Below, in pieces: positions 34,651-47,769 of a stretch of DNA of 64,000 bases. The notes beneath the pieces are model-generated. The model searched no databases. It saw nothing but the letters and a program-made list of their open reading frames with translations, and had not been told where the DNA came from. A program made the translations under genes and the position numbers. Source of the stretch: Choanephora cucurbitarum (Eukaryota > Mucoromycota > Mucoromycetes > Mucorales > Choanephoraceae); the NCBI GenBank assembly GCA_025331435.1, contig JAIWNI010000029.1, positions 186,001-250,000 on the forward strand, in the 5' to 3' direction. Positions within the stretch are counted from its first letter, which is position 1. Each line of letters starts with the position of its first letter.

Positions 34651-35679
34651 ATGGAACTCAACTTTTTTAGCGATCTTCAACAATCCCTTGAACAAGAAGC
34701 AAACCGAAAAGATGTAAAGAGTGAATAAAAAGAGATCAAGACAAAAGAACTTACACGTCTTAAAGGAAATCCGTTCAACTGTGAAAGAACTCGATAGAGC
34801 CTGTAGAAAGTTAAACGCGAACCTAAACCAGATCCATACAAACCCTAGTGGACCAGGTAAATCTAAAACATGACTTTCTATAAAATCTGCCTAACGTGCA
34901 TGCGTGGGGGGTGGTATGTATTCTATTTAGTACCTGCTATTGATTTTACTGAAGTTCGCGAAACACTCCAAGCGCTTGCCAAACTAATTCCAGAAAATGA
35001 GTTCTACAAGTACAACGATCTATGGTCCCGAACAACTCAGGCTGTTGTGTTTGTGATTGTGTTCAAATCGTATCTGGAAAATGGTCAAGTGGTTAATGCT
35101 ATTCCTATTGTCGAGGAAACATTAGGAGGTAAGTGCTCCTGACAAGATTGGGCTCAATTTATTCATGCTTCCCAATACATGTATAGTGAAAGTGGATATT
35201 CATAATGATATGAACAGTGAATTTCATATTCAACTTGAAGATGTCTTGCATGCTTATATCTCTCTTATCAATGAAATGGTAAGTAATATCTGACCCAAGG
35301 AGATCATGCTCTTGAGCTCAAGACAATTAACTTTTTTCTCGTCAGTCAAGACTCTGTGTCAATTCAGTAACTGTAGGCGACTATGAACGTCCACTGATCA
35401 TTTCTAAGCATGTGAAGGATTTGAGTGCAGGGTTTCAGATTTTGAATCTGAAGAATGATATGTTGCGTAAAAGGTAAAGAAGAATGAGACTATCTCTGTC
35501 AGTTGAACTGAGTTGGTATCTATAGATTTGATAGTATCAAATACGACGTGAAAAAGATTGAAGAAGTTGTATATGATATTACCTTACGTGGTTTGCATAA
35601 TCCTAACAAGCGAGTGTCCAGTTTAGATGCTAAGGAAAATGAGGAATCAAAGAAAACAAAGGTAGAAGAAGCAGAATAA
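34651..35679 (+). CDS. TSN: Translin (TB-RBP), RNA/ssDNA-binding protein
   Basis: Six exons: 34651-34713, 34766-34856, 34931-35128, 35187-35278, 35346-35473 and 35526-35679; 241 aa. Translin marks: MELNFFSDLQQSLEQEA, EIRSTVKELDRACRKLNANL, YKYNDLWSRTTQAVVF, LGVKVDIHNDMNSEFHIQLE (mostly after the third junction), NSVTVGDYERPLIISKHVKD and LRKRFDSIKYDVKKIEEVVYD. Translin forms octamers and, with Trax, the C3PO RNase that trims tRNA leaders and removes siRNA passenger strands in RNA silencing. No Trax gene is present in this window. The C-terminus ends in a basic/acidic tail (ENEESKKTKVEEAE). The first intron is short (52 bp) and rich in A. Confidence 0.94.
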
Positions 35680-38600
35680 GCAAATAAAAATGCTTTTACA
35701 TAAAAGCCGCTGAGTCTTGGAGTAAACATGTCAGTCTTGACAAGATTTAGCAGAGTAACAATGGTGCATGAAAGCGCCTTCTAAAGTTCTAGCTGCGCTC
35801 AGAATATAAAGTATAAATGTCTTTCAGAAAACAATAGGCATACTTGCAAAAGGAGAACACTCGTATTAGAAGGAAGCAAAATCAAACTCATCATGCGGTT
35901 TATTGATACTGCACTAATATTTTGATTGAACAGGAATCTGATTATTATCAACCATTGTTGTTTGTAACGAGAGATATGCGTCAAGCAACATTTAGTTCTT
36001 GATGACTGTCCTGTTATCCAATTGCTGAAATTGCCGTTTGATGCAATAAGATAATGTCATTTTGGCATTCAAAACAGAGTGCCTGACTGATTGATACAGG
36101 TAATATCATATTGGCAGGGCCTCTTCAGAATGACATACGAAGACAGGGAAGTGCAATAAAATGTCCTGCAAGAGTGCAAGCTAACTTGGGCGAATTCTGT
36201 CTTTATTTATCCTATTCTGTTTGGTAATGAAAAACTAACTTGGCTCTTGATGAACAACATCTATTCATACTTGTTACTTACTTAATCTACCTGTTAGTAA
36301 CTGTTTGTAGCAGACTCACCTTATGCTCCTTAAACTGAACTACAAATCAACAAGACATGAGGGGGGTTCAATTTTGAAACTTTCAGGATCTGAGTCTCAG
36401 ATAAAATGATTGGATGAGAGAAAACTTCAAAAAGGTCAAAATTATAACTTCTCGAAAAGTTTACTTTGAATTGACCAACTATATTTTGGACATTCCGAAC
36501 ATATAAACTACGAATACTCGTATTTCTTGTAGTACATATGTGCTTAAAATAGGGTCTCTTAAAAAGTGAGTTTCGAAAGTTCCACAAGACATATTCCAGA
36601 AGGCACTCAATTGCTCTTTTTGGACTTTTGACCTAATTGGCAAGCTTAAAGTTATTGTATTCTTTAATCCCTACAACAGTTGCTTTGTCTTGGAGTGTTC
36701 ATGTTCTCAAAGAATTACATTCTCGTATAAGCATATTCTTAAATCAAGCAACTACTGTGCTTTTATATAGATCGCTTGACACCTTGTCACTACGACTATC
36801 ATATGTAATAAGAAATCCTTTATTGTCTTAAGGAGCAATCAATACTTACCATTCACAACTCAATCCTCTCTGCGCTTATGGGTTGCATCCGTCCTTTTTT
36901 GCATTTACTTCACGCAGAAACTTTAGCTTTGTTATCAAGCTAAAATTAGTCGACGACATAAGAAGAGCCAATTATCGCTTTTACTATATTAAACTCTTCA
37001 AAATCCCTGCAGTTAAACTTTATCGGCAAACTTAAAATATTTGGAAAGACAGAATCAGCATGCCCTTCTTCAGACGCTCAAAAGTACACATGATATTCTT
37101 AAAAAGGCCTATCTAGCGAGATTGTGTCATGAAGTTTTGTGAGCTGATTATGATTGAGGCTTTGTCGAACAATCTCGGTGATGGTACAAGTAAATGAGCA
37201 ATAAATTGCATGGCTGACGCTTATCCTTGAAGAGAAAGACGTCATAAGAAAAGTCTTTGGCTCTTTTGAAAGGACAGAAAGAAACTGAATCATCCTCTAC
37301 TCATCGTTATCTGAAGAAAACTGGTCAACTGTATATATTTCTAAAAAAAAAAGAGAAGAACTCAATGTAAGCGTCTTTACTGTTTTACAAACATCAAGGC
37401 AACGGCTAGCTCGGTGAAGAGAAAGACAAAAGAGAACTAGTATTCCCACTTTATAGTTTGTGCTTCGGAGAACAACTAAATAAAGAAAAATTTAAGGGAA
37501 TAGCACCGAGATGCTGCTTTCTATCTATTTGTAATTTTGCACAAAGAAGAAAAGAAAAAAGTGTGCTCAGAGTTGCACAGATGATTTGATTTCGCGTAAG
37601 AGTTATCTAATCTAAGAAGAAAAAATGCTACATATCATGTTTGTGATTGACTTTACATTTTTACTTTGCGTTGCATTAAAAGAGCAGTAAAGTTCGAATA
37701 TTCTCAAATTCAGCAAGCTGTCCATTTATCATGCATTTAGATTGAGCATTTGAAGTTGTAGATTAAGTTCACCTGCCTTTTTAGCTAAAATATGACAACT
37801 TGTTCACTGAACACAATGGTCATCACTTGCTGAACTTTAAATATCGGTCTATATTTTATGACATTGTGGAAATATATCCGCTTAAAAAAAAAGAGGAAAT
37901 AGATAAATATGGCCACGTGGTGAAATCGCCTCATACACTATGTACTAACTACTCCCAATTCCTAGCTAGCTTTATCTTCTTGATATAAGAGAGATTTGCA
38001 GTATGCGAAAAGAAGACAGCCTTCCAATAAAAATATCAAGGCGAGTAAAGAATGGATCACTTAAAAAAAAAACTCTTACTTGGAGGCTAAAAGTATCTAG
38101 GTCTTCTATCATGTATAACTACAATGAAAAGGACACAGGATATACAGACTATTTTAAAAAGGTTTCATCGTGACATTGTACACCTATTGAACAAAGGTTT
38201 CTGAATCTTAAATAAAGAAGCAATTATATACATGATTTCGCCAGCAGACAAGACATTTTTTGCTTGCATTATTATTTTGGTCAAACCAATTTGAAGTATG
38301 AAGACGTTTAGCATTGACAGTCAGTTAATATCAATTGTTGCCGATCAGATTTTAATGAATGTCTCAACAAGGAGTTTCTATTTTTGAAGAGTCAGCACCG
38401 CACAGTCTCGATTTAGTAATACAGCAAGATTGATGAATTGCATTACTCAACCAAGTGGTACTGTATGTAATGTTAAGAAGATTCTTGCTAAATCCAATAT
38501 TCGGTACTTCAACTACTATCAAATTGAGGTTTGACAGTATATCTTTATAAACCTTTGAAGGTGGCCATCACAGGCGTCTTTTGATTTTCTACCACTCCTT

Positions 38601-39384
38601 CTGAAAATGGCCATAGCGTGTCTGGCTATGTTTAATTAAAAAAAAGCTTCGGCAAATCATTTACGTTGGTTTTCCTAACACACTAAATATCAGTTTATAT
38701 CGGCTTTACTTACTTTCTATTCATGAAAAGGCATTATAGTATTTGTTATGTTATATACTTCTTATTGATTTTCTCTTATGCTTGTCACGTATGCTCATGA
38801 AAGTTACACAGGCCTAAAGATTTGCAAAAAGTGTGTCTTAAAATACCGTGCGCAAATCAGATTACAATTCTGGGAAAAGAAGCCAATGTTCTTCCCGGCA
38901 TTTTTTTCTCATAAACAAAGATAGAGCTATCTATTTCATGACTAAGAAATACTTTATTCTCATGCAAACGTGAAGGACTTTGAAGCACAATATGAGGTGG
39001 TGTGCCATTGCTTGTTTGCTCCTCAACCAAACTTGTTAAGATGTTTATTTTTGCTAAGTAAATGCATTGCTAAGTCTTACTCGGCATGCTCAAACGAGTC
39101 AAAGAAAAGCATATTAAGAATCCAGAATCTCTTTTTTTTTTGGTTTATAACTCCATTGAATGTTTAATTGGTGCAGCAAAAAAGTTTTGACTATATATTT
39201 AGATCAGTATGTCCAATAACCAGACATTTTTTTGTAATCTTCTTCTTTCTTCTATTTGCCTTCTGTTCGAGTCCTATTTACAACATTTTACACAACATCA
39301 TTTTCTCGCACCTTCTCTTTGTTTAGCCTTTGTATTTGAACTTATCAGTATATTACTGAAATCAATTGAAACAGTAGAGTCAAA
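35680..39384. other. Large gene-poor region
   Basis: 3.7 kb without an intact gene. On + there are coding-like traces around 37040-37135 (KYLERQNQHALLQTLKSTHD, then ILKKAYLARLCHEVL) followed by many stops, so a decayed gene is likely but unidentified. The segment 36690-36760 shares short matches with 20990-21145. The rest is AT-rich with A-runs. The promoter of the MHYT gene lies in the last 150 bp, marked by a CTTCTTTCTTC tract. Confidence 0.45.
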
Positions 39385-42300
39385 ATGAGCACGTTTGGCC
39401 AAGAAGCTGAAAGAAGCTTCAATGGTGGAATCATTTTTGTCAGTTATCTTATTTCAGCTGCTGGAGCATTGACTACATTAGAGCTGCTTACCAGAAGAAC
39501 ACACATTCGTGGTCTTTACAACTGGTAAAAACATAGGAACACATGTTGTCTAAATCAACTATAAATAATGTTTTTTTCTGACACAACATCCTTTTTTTTA
39601 GGTTTCTGTTGACATCAGCAGCATTTACAATGGGTGCAGTAGGCATTTGGTCTATGCATTTTATCGGCAACAATAGTTTGACACTAATTCTCGATGACAA
39701 AACCCACCAATTATCTTACCAAGCGGGCTATACATTCGCTAGTTTAGTAGTGTCTATTATGTGCATGTTTCTTGCATTCACATTTGTTGGCATTACTGAA
39801 GAAGTGAAGTTGGCACGTATTATACCCTCTGGTATTTTTACTGGGGTAAGCGTATTTTATTTGTACACCAAGCAATTCGTAACACTAATGTATCTATAAA
39901 TCTCTCTGTACACAGTTGGGTGTCGCATGTATGCACTATATGGGTAAAATAATAACTTTATAGACCGTATAAAATTTTTTTCTAATTTATTCTACGATTC
40001 ATTTATATAGGTCAATTCGCGATTGAGTATTTTGTGATTGGTTACAAAATTGGTTATGTGGTGGGTGCAATCATAATTGCCTGTGCAGCTGCGACTATTG
40101 CATTGTATATCTTTTTCAAACTACGTGAGCAATGGGCAGACCAATGGTGGAAACGTGTTGGATGTGCTATGATCTTAGCTCTTGCTGTATGCGGTAAATG
40201 CCCTCAATAATCCAAAATATAGACATCCTTTATTTACTTTTGTAATGTAGGCATGCACTATACAGCGCTTGTAGGAACCGAATTCCACAAACCTATGAAT
40301 AATGCTTTAATCCCTGTGCCAAAGCTTCAGACACCTGCTCTGATAGGCATCATTTCTGCTATCATTGTCTCTGCTTGTATTGCTCTTCTTTTTATCAGCA
40401 TCAAAACTGGAATTAAGCACTTGCCTATGTATACTAAGAAAGATAAAAACAAAAGACTTATTCTGGATTCCGTCATCTTTAATCCTCTTGGTCACGTTCT
40501 GGTCAATACAGACGGCACTTTGCCGATGACTGAAGTTATCCATAACTTGGAACTTGATGTAATGTATCCTGTTTGAACCATTCTTTGTATGACTCTTTAT
40601 TCATCGTTTCTTTTCTTGCTCTACTAGGAGGCACAAAAAGAATTTAATGCAAATCATCCTTTGTTTCATCGATTGTTTCAAACTTCAGTCATCAAGGCCT
40701 TATTTAGGTTATATGAAGACAATCAACCTTCTGCGCTCTCCATGTGTTCAACTACTGAACTCTATGACAACATCAACACTAGCTTCATTGACAGTATTTG
40801 TACATTAAGGAACGAGCTTCGTTTTACTGAGCTCGGTGACCTTGGGGTCTTAAGTGATATTGTTGTAACTACAGATATCATTTCTAAATCCAACAAACTG
40901 TTCGGTAAAGGCTCTAGCTTCAAATCTACAAAGAAAGCTGAACAGAACTCTATTCGCATGTTTTTCATGGACAATGAAGAGACTGAATTTGAAAACAAAC
41001 ACAATTCACTCCCTTCTACTCTGGGAAAGGAGACCATACTTCAAGATAGCAAAGACAACAACAGTGCAACCAAAAAAAATCGAAAGTCCTTCTTCTGGTC
41101 TCCCAGGAATTCAAAGTCTGAAGGTCTCGCCGATGAGGAAAAAACCATCAGTACACATTCTTTCAATCTTTCCAATCGCCTTTCATCCAGCACTAACGTC
41201 GCGGCTATTAACGATTCCACCACAACTCCCTCTCTACCTCATCAACAAACAGAGGAGGCTGCATCTACAAAACCTCGTCTCTCAGTTGAAGACTCAGATG
41301 GTGAAGACAAACATATCTTTATGGTCCGCAAGTTGACTGAAGAAGCAGAAGTGACTCGCTTGCTCTCTCAAGGTTACCGGTTTACTGAACCTGTCTTTAT
41401 CTCCAAAATCATGGCTGCTAAATTGAGAATTCCAATTGACCACATGCGCCACTATTTTGTAGACATGTTGCAAATGGCTAACTCTGTCTGCGGTCTTACG
41501 CAACCTAATTGGAGACCAACTGAAACAGAAACCTCTCCTAATCTTGCTGTGTTTAAGGCTCCCACTCAAAGTGCTGTCTATGTTGGTGCCTTTATCTTGC
41601 TGGATGAATCCAAAGATTTAAATGGTGTTCAGTTGTTAGTTGACAAATCTAAGCGATTTGCCTTCCCTATGGTTCAAATGACTATGGGTCAGACAGTGCC
41701 TACTAAATTGGATCATGACCAATTAAATTTCATAAGCAGTCTTCACGATCGATCTCTGTTTGACATTGCTCAACTTTCACAGCTGATGCATCAAAAGGAT
41801 TTTCAAGGCAAAAGAACTGCTTCTATCACTGACGACTTTATTCAAGGTCTTGAAGGAACTGCCCAACATCTTTTGGAGACTACATCCTACAGCAAAGCAC
41901 TCTGCCGAAATACAAAGTTACATGCAACTGTGTTGGATCTAACTCCCTTTGCTTTAACAACTGGTCCTTGCCAATTGATTGTATTCAGGTCCTTCATCAA
42001 TACGCCTGGTGCTATTGCTGCTGTCAACCATACCTTTTCTGAACCTGTCAAATGCATGCCACTTGACGTCTACAGACACTTTTGCAAATATGTCACTGAG
42101 CAAGCTGTCAATATTTATCAAGATCATATCAGAGCGACTGAGTCGCCCTCCTTTGTAGTTCAGCAGCAAATGTACAGGCAACAAACTTTACAGAATCCTG
42201 TTCATATAAACAAAGATTCTCATGCACCCACACCCACTGACGATGTTATCAAATTCGCTTATCCTGTAACTAAATCAGCTGGAGTTGTTGGCAATGATAC

Positions 42301-42598
42301 CAAGATAGATATGGATGTTCAAATGGACACTCTAAAAAAACAAGTCCTACCTATCTATACTCCTCCTACATCTCCTATAACTGACGCATTTTCATTATTG
42401 CCTCCACCTAGAGCTAAGCGTAATCGCCACAAACACAAGGATTCTATCAGCTCAACTCAAAATGAATCAAAAGCCGCGTCTGAGCGAAAAGCACTTCAGA
42501 TCCTCAAGCCCGTTCCTCTCAGTGTACTGCCAGTTTATGATAGATTCTGGTGGCTCAACTCACTTGTTGAAGAAACAATTCATCATAGTGTAGAATAA
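39385..42598 (+). CDS. MHYT-domain seven-helix membrane sensor with long cytosolic tail
   Basis: Six exons: 39385-39524, 39602-39845, 39916-39943 (28 nt), 40011-40193, 40251-40558 and 40628-42598; 957 aa. The first 270 residues hold about seven membrane helices with the MHYT repeats: IWSMHFIGNN, ACMHYMGQFAIEYF and AVCGMHYTALVGTEF. The His and Met residues of these repeats are proposed in bacterial MHYT proteins to bind a metal such as copper and sense gases. The 28-nt exon encodes the second motif. The remaining 680 residues are cytosolic, with no GGDEF or EAL domain as in bacteria; they mix ordered parts (EAEVTRLLSQGYRFTEPVFI) with disordered Ser-rich linkers. Signalling output is unknown. 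It ends 61 bp from the convergent SUMO-ligase gene, so the 3' UTRs may overlap. Confidence 0.88.
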
Positions 42599-42659
42599 TA
42601 AATCCTTCTTGATTTGTTTTTTTTCTGGAAAAAAAAACTATCATTCAAACAATTTGTTT

Positions 42660-44437
42660 TTATTCTTCTACTTTGATCTTCTTATTTTCTTTTTCCTGAG
42701 CCTGTTGCTCATCTTCGTCTAGAGATATAACATTGTATTTTCGGGTCCCTTTTACAGAAACACTGTTGGTATCTTGAGTTGAGACAACTGAGTAAGTATC
42801 GTTATGGTCTCTGAAAAATCTTTCTTCGTTCGGATAGTTCTTCAGAGCCAATTTAGCTTGGTAGTCCACATAGAGATCCTATAAGAATATTTATATGAGA
42901 AGTCGACTCCATCAAAAGAGAAAACACATATTTGCCTGAATACCACGTATCTTGACAGAACAAATAGGACATTTCCATTGCATAGAGTTCACCTGCAAGT
43001 CAAAGAATACTTTGGCGTCAAAACATGTATTATGAGTACAAAAGATGCATCTAGTAGGGTGTTGTATTCTGGCCAAAATGATTGGATCTAGCATAGAAAC
43101 AACTTCATCTCCGGCTAATATTTCATCATCTTCTTGTTGCTCTTCTCCAGGATCTAACAAACAATCAAGAAAAAAAAAAGCCATCAGTAAAAGTGGCGAT
43201 TTTTTTTTAAATCAATTCAAGTTTACCATTCCAATCAGTCAAAAAGGCTTCACCACAAGACAAGAACAAATCTTCTGTTTTTGAAAGTAGCAATTTATCA
43301 TTTGTATCATAGGGACTTAGTAGTTGAATGACCTTATTCTGGACCTTCTCAGCGAGAGGCAAGTTCTTGCTTGATCGTTCCATAGCACGTCCAATATACA
43401 AAGCAGCTGTTTGTACATACAGCTGACTAGTCAATTCTTCGGCTGTCTTCTCGACAACAGCACAGACGGAAACGTGTCGAATGGATGGCTGTCTTTGGCC
43501 TATGAATTCAAATTGAAAAGAAGCAGTGCCTGTACTTCTTCGATTAGCTTTTTGCATAGAGCTTGATTTGTCCGTAACATCTATATGATAAAACCCGTCC
43601 TCATTGTGTTCCTAGATCAATTTGTTTGAATTAAACATGTTGTCCCTCTTATCTCGAATAGTATTCAACTTACTCTTTGCTTTTTATCAAGGCAATCATT
43701 ATCATCAATTTTCAATTGAAGGGAAGCAGGGTTCCAAGCCATTCGTTCAGACGTCCAAAGATAAAGGAATAGTCGAACGTTGAGATTTGAAGAAGCATGC
43801 CCTTCTACCACGACAGATTTGTTTAGCTTTTTCAAGGGAATATCAATTGTGTGTATATTGCTTTTGTCTATATGTTTATGCCAATCCACATCTTCTCGAA
43901 ACAATTCATCTAGTCGCTCGTATTTGTCTGTTGTAGGTAACTGGTCATAAGCCAAATCAATAGATCGTGCTTGAGGTGATCGACTAAAAGATAGAGGGAT
44001 ACAAAGGATAAGTTACTTGATTTCTCAGATCAACAATGGTCGATGATATGCTTTACTTTTCTCTTAAGTTACGATAATGATGCTCACTTGCTTTAATAAC
44101 AGGGTAACCGGGAAACAGAATGGAAATTAGCATACGAGAATGATCTCCCTGTCTGATATGTGTATTGGGACATCTTTTATTGGTAACTCCTTTCTCAAGT
44201 AGATAATTGTGAATTTCTGCCATTTTTACTTTACTCAACTTGAAGTAATTAAATGGATCCTGTTTCACCTGTCAAAAAATTGCTTTTGGACACATAATTT
44301 TACTTTACCATAAGAAATTCAACTGACTGTCGAAAAGAAGAAATGTCTAGAATGCGACCAAGATCTCGAATTTGGATCCGGGTCAAAATAGCTTGTGTTG
44401 ATCTTAGACGTCTTTTGCGATATAAAGTAGAACTCAT
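42660..44437 (-). CDS. SIZ/PIAS-type SUMO E3 ligase with SP-RING
   Basis: Six exons: 44437-44309, 44268-44057, 43983-43674, 43611-43227, 43153-42936 and 42878-42660; 490 aa. The N-terminus is short and has no clear SAP domain. The middle is a PINIT-like region (DHSRMLISILFPGYP onward, LQLKIDDNDC). The SP-RING is at about residues 350-417: SMLDPIILARIQHP, CIFCTHNTCFDAKVFF, then MQWKCPICSVKIRGIQ. The Zn ligands (Cys, His, Cys, Cys) are present, but the Cys-Pro found at the start of most SP-RINGs is Asp-Pro here. The C-terminus holds an acidic SUMO-interacting-like motif (YNVISLDEDE). The last intron uses a GC donor (CAG|GCAAAT). SIZ proteins promote SUMO transfer from Ubc9 to nuclear proteins; this role is inferred. 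Confidence 0.86.
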
Positions 44438-45028
44438 GTTATGTAAAAGAGAGGGAAAGAGTGAGAAAAAGTAAGAAAGAAAAGAAACTAGTCAAAGAAA
44501 TCAACAAAGACAAGCTAATACGACATTGTGAGTTGGGTGTATTGAAGTTTAAAGTCAGTGAAAAGCCACCAAAGCAGAGAAAAAGTAATTGTTGCGCATA
44601 AAAACTACCATAACTAACGTTGATCTTTATACCGACTAAAGTATATCTTATATTGGGCGCAAGGGTCCATAATTTCATAAGCAAATACATTTATACCTGT
44701 AGAAAAAAAGTCTTTTGCTTTTCTATCCACCTCAACCAATATATCCACGACATTGCTCAATAGCCATCGTTGAGTTAAAAGAACCCATTTGATTCTAACT
44801 GCTTATTTCAAACAAGCTAAAACGATTGCTTGCTTTTCACATATCCAATTGAATCTTATTTTTACTCATATTTTGAGCTCATCCCTTGGAGATCCCACTT
44901 TCATCTGTTCTCTTCAAACACATCATAAATTGAAGGTGTGCAAATGCCCATTTGACAACTTCCTTTATTCATTCTTCTCTAGCTTCCTTGATTAATGTGG
45001 ATATCCAAATAAAATACTTACGACTTGA
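44438..45028. other. Intergenic region upstream of the SUMO ligase
   Basis: 591 bp between the SUMO-ligase start and the NUP85 stop, both on minus. It holds the NUP85 3' UTR and the ligase promoter, with a CTTTC/GAAAG-rich tract at 44448-44490 next to the ligase start. No gene seen. Confidence 0.5.
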
Positions 45029-47277
45029 CTATAACGAGATTGAGGGCAAATATGGCTTCGATATGTTTTCTAAAGTACGCTCAATAGCTCTTGAGATTTT
45101 CACAGCAGACGTGTCCAAAAATTCATTCATACTGAAAGTCAATTGATCCAATGTAGGCTTTTGTTGTTGCTGATAAGGGTCTGTCTTTGGATGGATGTGA
45201 TAATAAAATAGTTCAAAATCTTCTGGTACGGCATGCTTGCTAAGACTCTGACAAAGTGACTTTAGATCCAGGAGATTCTGCTTATCCAAATAACCATAAT
45301 TTATATCTAAATGCAAAATACAGAAAAAAAATGTGTGTTTAGCTTTGACTTTTTCTTCTCTTTCTTGAGAAAGATATAGCTTGAAGTATAAGTTTACCAT
45401 CTACAAGAGTGAGGTTATCCCAAACAACAATAGGTAGCAGTGTGCTGGAAATATTGGCTTGTTTGATTAACTGCTTAAACAGATGGGCTGCACTACTGAA
45501 ATCCAGAGCTTCATGAAATGCTGTGATCTGTAGCATCAAGCGATAGATTGTATAATAAAGGCCGTCTTGTTCGTATGTTAGATCGACCCACTGACCAGTC
45601 ATGGCAAAGTGTCGAATAACATCATAAAAGAGTTGATCTATTGAGCTAACCTGATTAGCCAAGCGATAATAATTTAATGACTTGGCATAATTCTTTTGTG
45701 CAAGACAGAGGTCTGCCTTCTTTTGGTAGAGTGATTGTTCAAATCCATGGTCTTGACAGAAACCGACTATATCCTCTATTTTCTCATCTTCCAGTGCCAA
45801 ATCAATGTTATTCAGATGCTATTTAATCCATGAAAATAAAGAATGCCGTTAGAGAAAGAAAAATTTGAATTTACGTGTATATCAGTATATAAAAGGCCGA
45901 CTTACTTTTGTTATCACACTTCGTCCAATATCACCACACTGTAACAAATAGGCAAATGATTCTTTCCAAAGCCCACATTGGTTGAACAGAAAAGAAGCAT
46001 AGTAAAGTATGAAATGGTTCTTGACAGGCAAAGAGACCATTCCTTTACCTGTCTGTATCTGAATAGGTCGATCCAGTCTATTGCTCAAATGCAATAGATC
46101 AGTCCAGTGAGCTAGGAACCACCAATCATATTGAATTCCTTGTTCAATAGCTGTGTAGAGATCATTTGTTAGCAAGGATCGAGCAATGCTTTGAGGACAT
46201 TGCTTGTGTTTGCTGTAGAATGTTTGTGCTAATGTTTGAATTGATTCAGTCTGTTGATAGTACGCGAGACAAACTAACGCATGAATGTCACTTGTTGTAT
46301 GCTGAAGAATAGCTTTTTCATCACCTAGTAAGACAGACATCAATGAAATCATCTGGTTAGCGTGATTTCGGCTAACTTGATCTAAAAATGGCGCCTTCTG
46401 AATACTGATTAATGTCTTTTGCATGTTTTCACGATCTACATGACCATGTTGGATATGGTTTCTGATTTCAAGTATGTAAGCCAAGATCTGACTGAGTTTT
46501 GCAAAATGACTGTTTTTAAGTACATGTTGAAAGAGCAATGCAATTTGACTCAGTTGACCAAGTACAGCCATTCGAATAGCAAACTTCCAGAAATCAGGAC
46601 GATCAAGAGCACCATCAAAGATGATTGCTTGCTTATTGTATTCAAAGTAAAGTGCTGCACAAAACAAAACAAAATTAAAGATAAGTCACTGTTTGTTTCC
46701 AAAGTTGCTAATGCCTTACGTCGATGCGCTTCATTAAACCATGTCATGAGTGCTTCAGATAATGGTTGTTGAGCAAGATCAAATTGTAGCAGTTCAGTCA
46801 GTCGCCACACGTGCAATAGTTGCTTATAGGTTTCGCGTTCTTTTGCTTCAGAAGGATAATAGTACTAGAGATGACTTAATCACACTGCCAAAGAAAATGA
46901 CCAAGAGGGTTATGTCTTCTTACTTTACTTGTTCTATTAAGTCAATATATTCTTGTAAGGCGTTTCCATAATTCTTTACAGATTCTTTTATCTCAATCTC
47001 TGAGCTAGATATAGTGAAAAAGAATTTCAGTTGTTTAGTTTTGTTATTCCTACTAGAAAAAAGAAAGAGGATAGTTTTGCCTTACTCTGTATGCAGCTTT
47101 TCGAAGACTAGAAAAGCACTGGTATAAAACTGAGAAGAAAGCAAAAAATATGACACGGTCAGTCTATTTCATATACTTTGACGCAAAAGAAGCAAACTTT
47201 ACTGTTGAGCGAACAGTAGGAACGTGAGCGTCTTTCAGTTGAGATTCGTAGACATTTTGAATATATTCTTCGTTCAT
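45029..47277 (-). CDS. NUP85: Nucleoporin Nup85 (Y-complex scaffold)
   Basis: Seven exons: 47277-47203, 47129-47086, 47004-46929, 46864-46720, 46654-45906, 45818-45398 and 45306-45029; 595 aa. The protein is all-helical. Early segments FYTSAFLVFEKLH, LHVWRLTELLQFDLAQQPLSEALMTWFNEAHR and FWKFAIRMAVLGQLSQIALL fit the ancestral-coatomer (ACE1) fold of Nup85. The later part (YDWWFLAHWTDLLHL; NHFILYYASFLFNQCGLW; SLNYYRLANQVSSIDQLF) also matches the family. Nup85 is a scaffold of the Nup84/Nup107 Y-complex that coats the pore membrane and binds Seh1. Yeast Nup85 is somewhat longer, so the N-terminal Seh1-insertion blade may be short here. The assignment rests on overall similarity, so another ACE1 protein is a weak alternative. 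Confidence 0.8.
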
Positions 47278-47769
47278 TGCTCTTTTTTAATTATGACGAA
47301 AAGAAAAAGATATGAAAAGTTAAAAAAAAAAAAACTTTGGTCATCTTTTGAAACTCCTTTGATTGACAACAGTTTCAATGCATTTCATATTTTAAATGTC
47401 AATAGGGTTTGAACAAGTGATTGGAAACCTGCTATATGGCAGTAATAAACATTGAATCAATCTGTTTATTGGCTTCAGCAATAAGAAGTTTTGACTGATA
47501 TCTGCTATCAGCAATATTCAGCATTGCCTTTTACATAAAGAGAATTTCTTCTAGTGAATATTACGCGCTCCAGAAGCACTTGAGTATAGGCTCTTTGCTT
47601 AAAAGAGTATACACAAAAAGAAGAAAAGCACAAGTTTGCGTTTTGCTATGCTCTCCCTTGATGAATCCATGAACACAAAGTTTGATTTACAGAATCTGAT
47701 CACAGTATATAAGTGAAATGTATGTCATTTGCTATGAAGCAAGCCTAAATCTCGATTACAGAAAACAAA

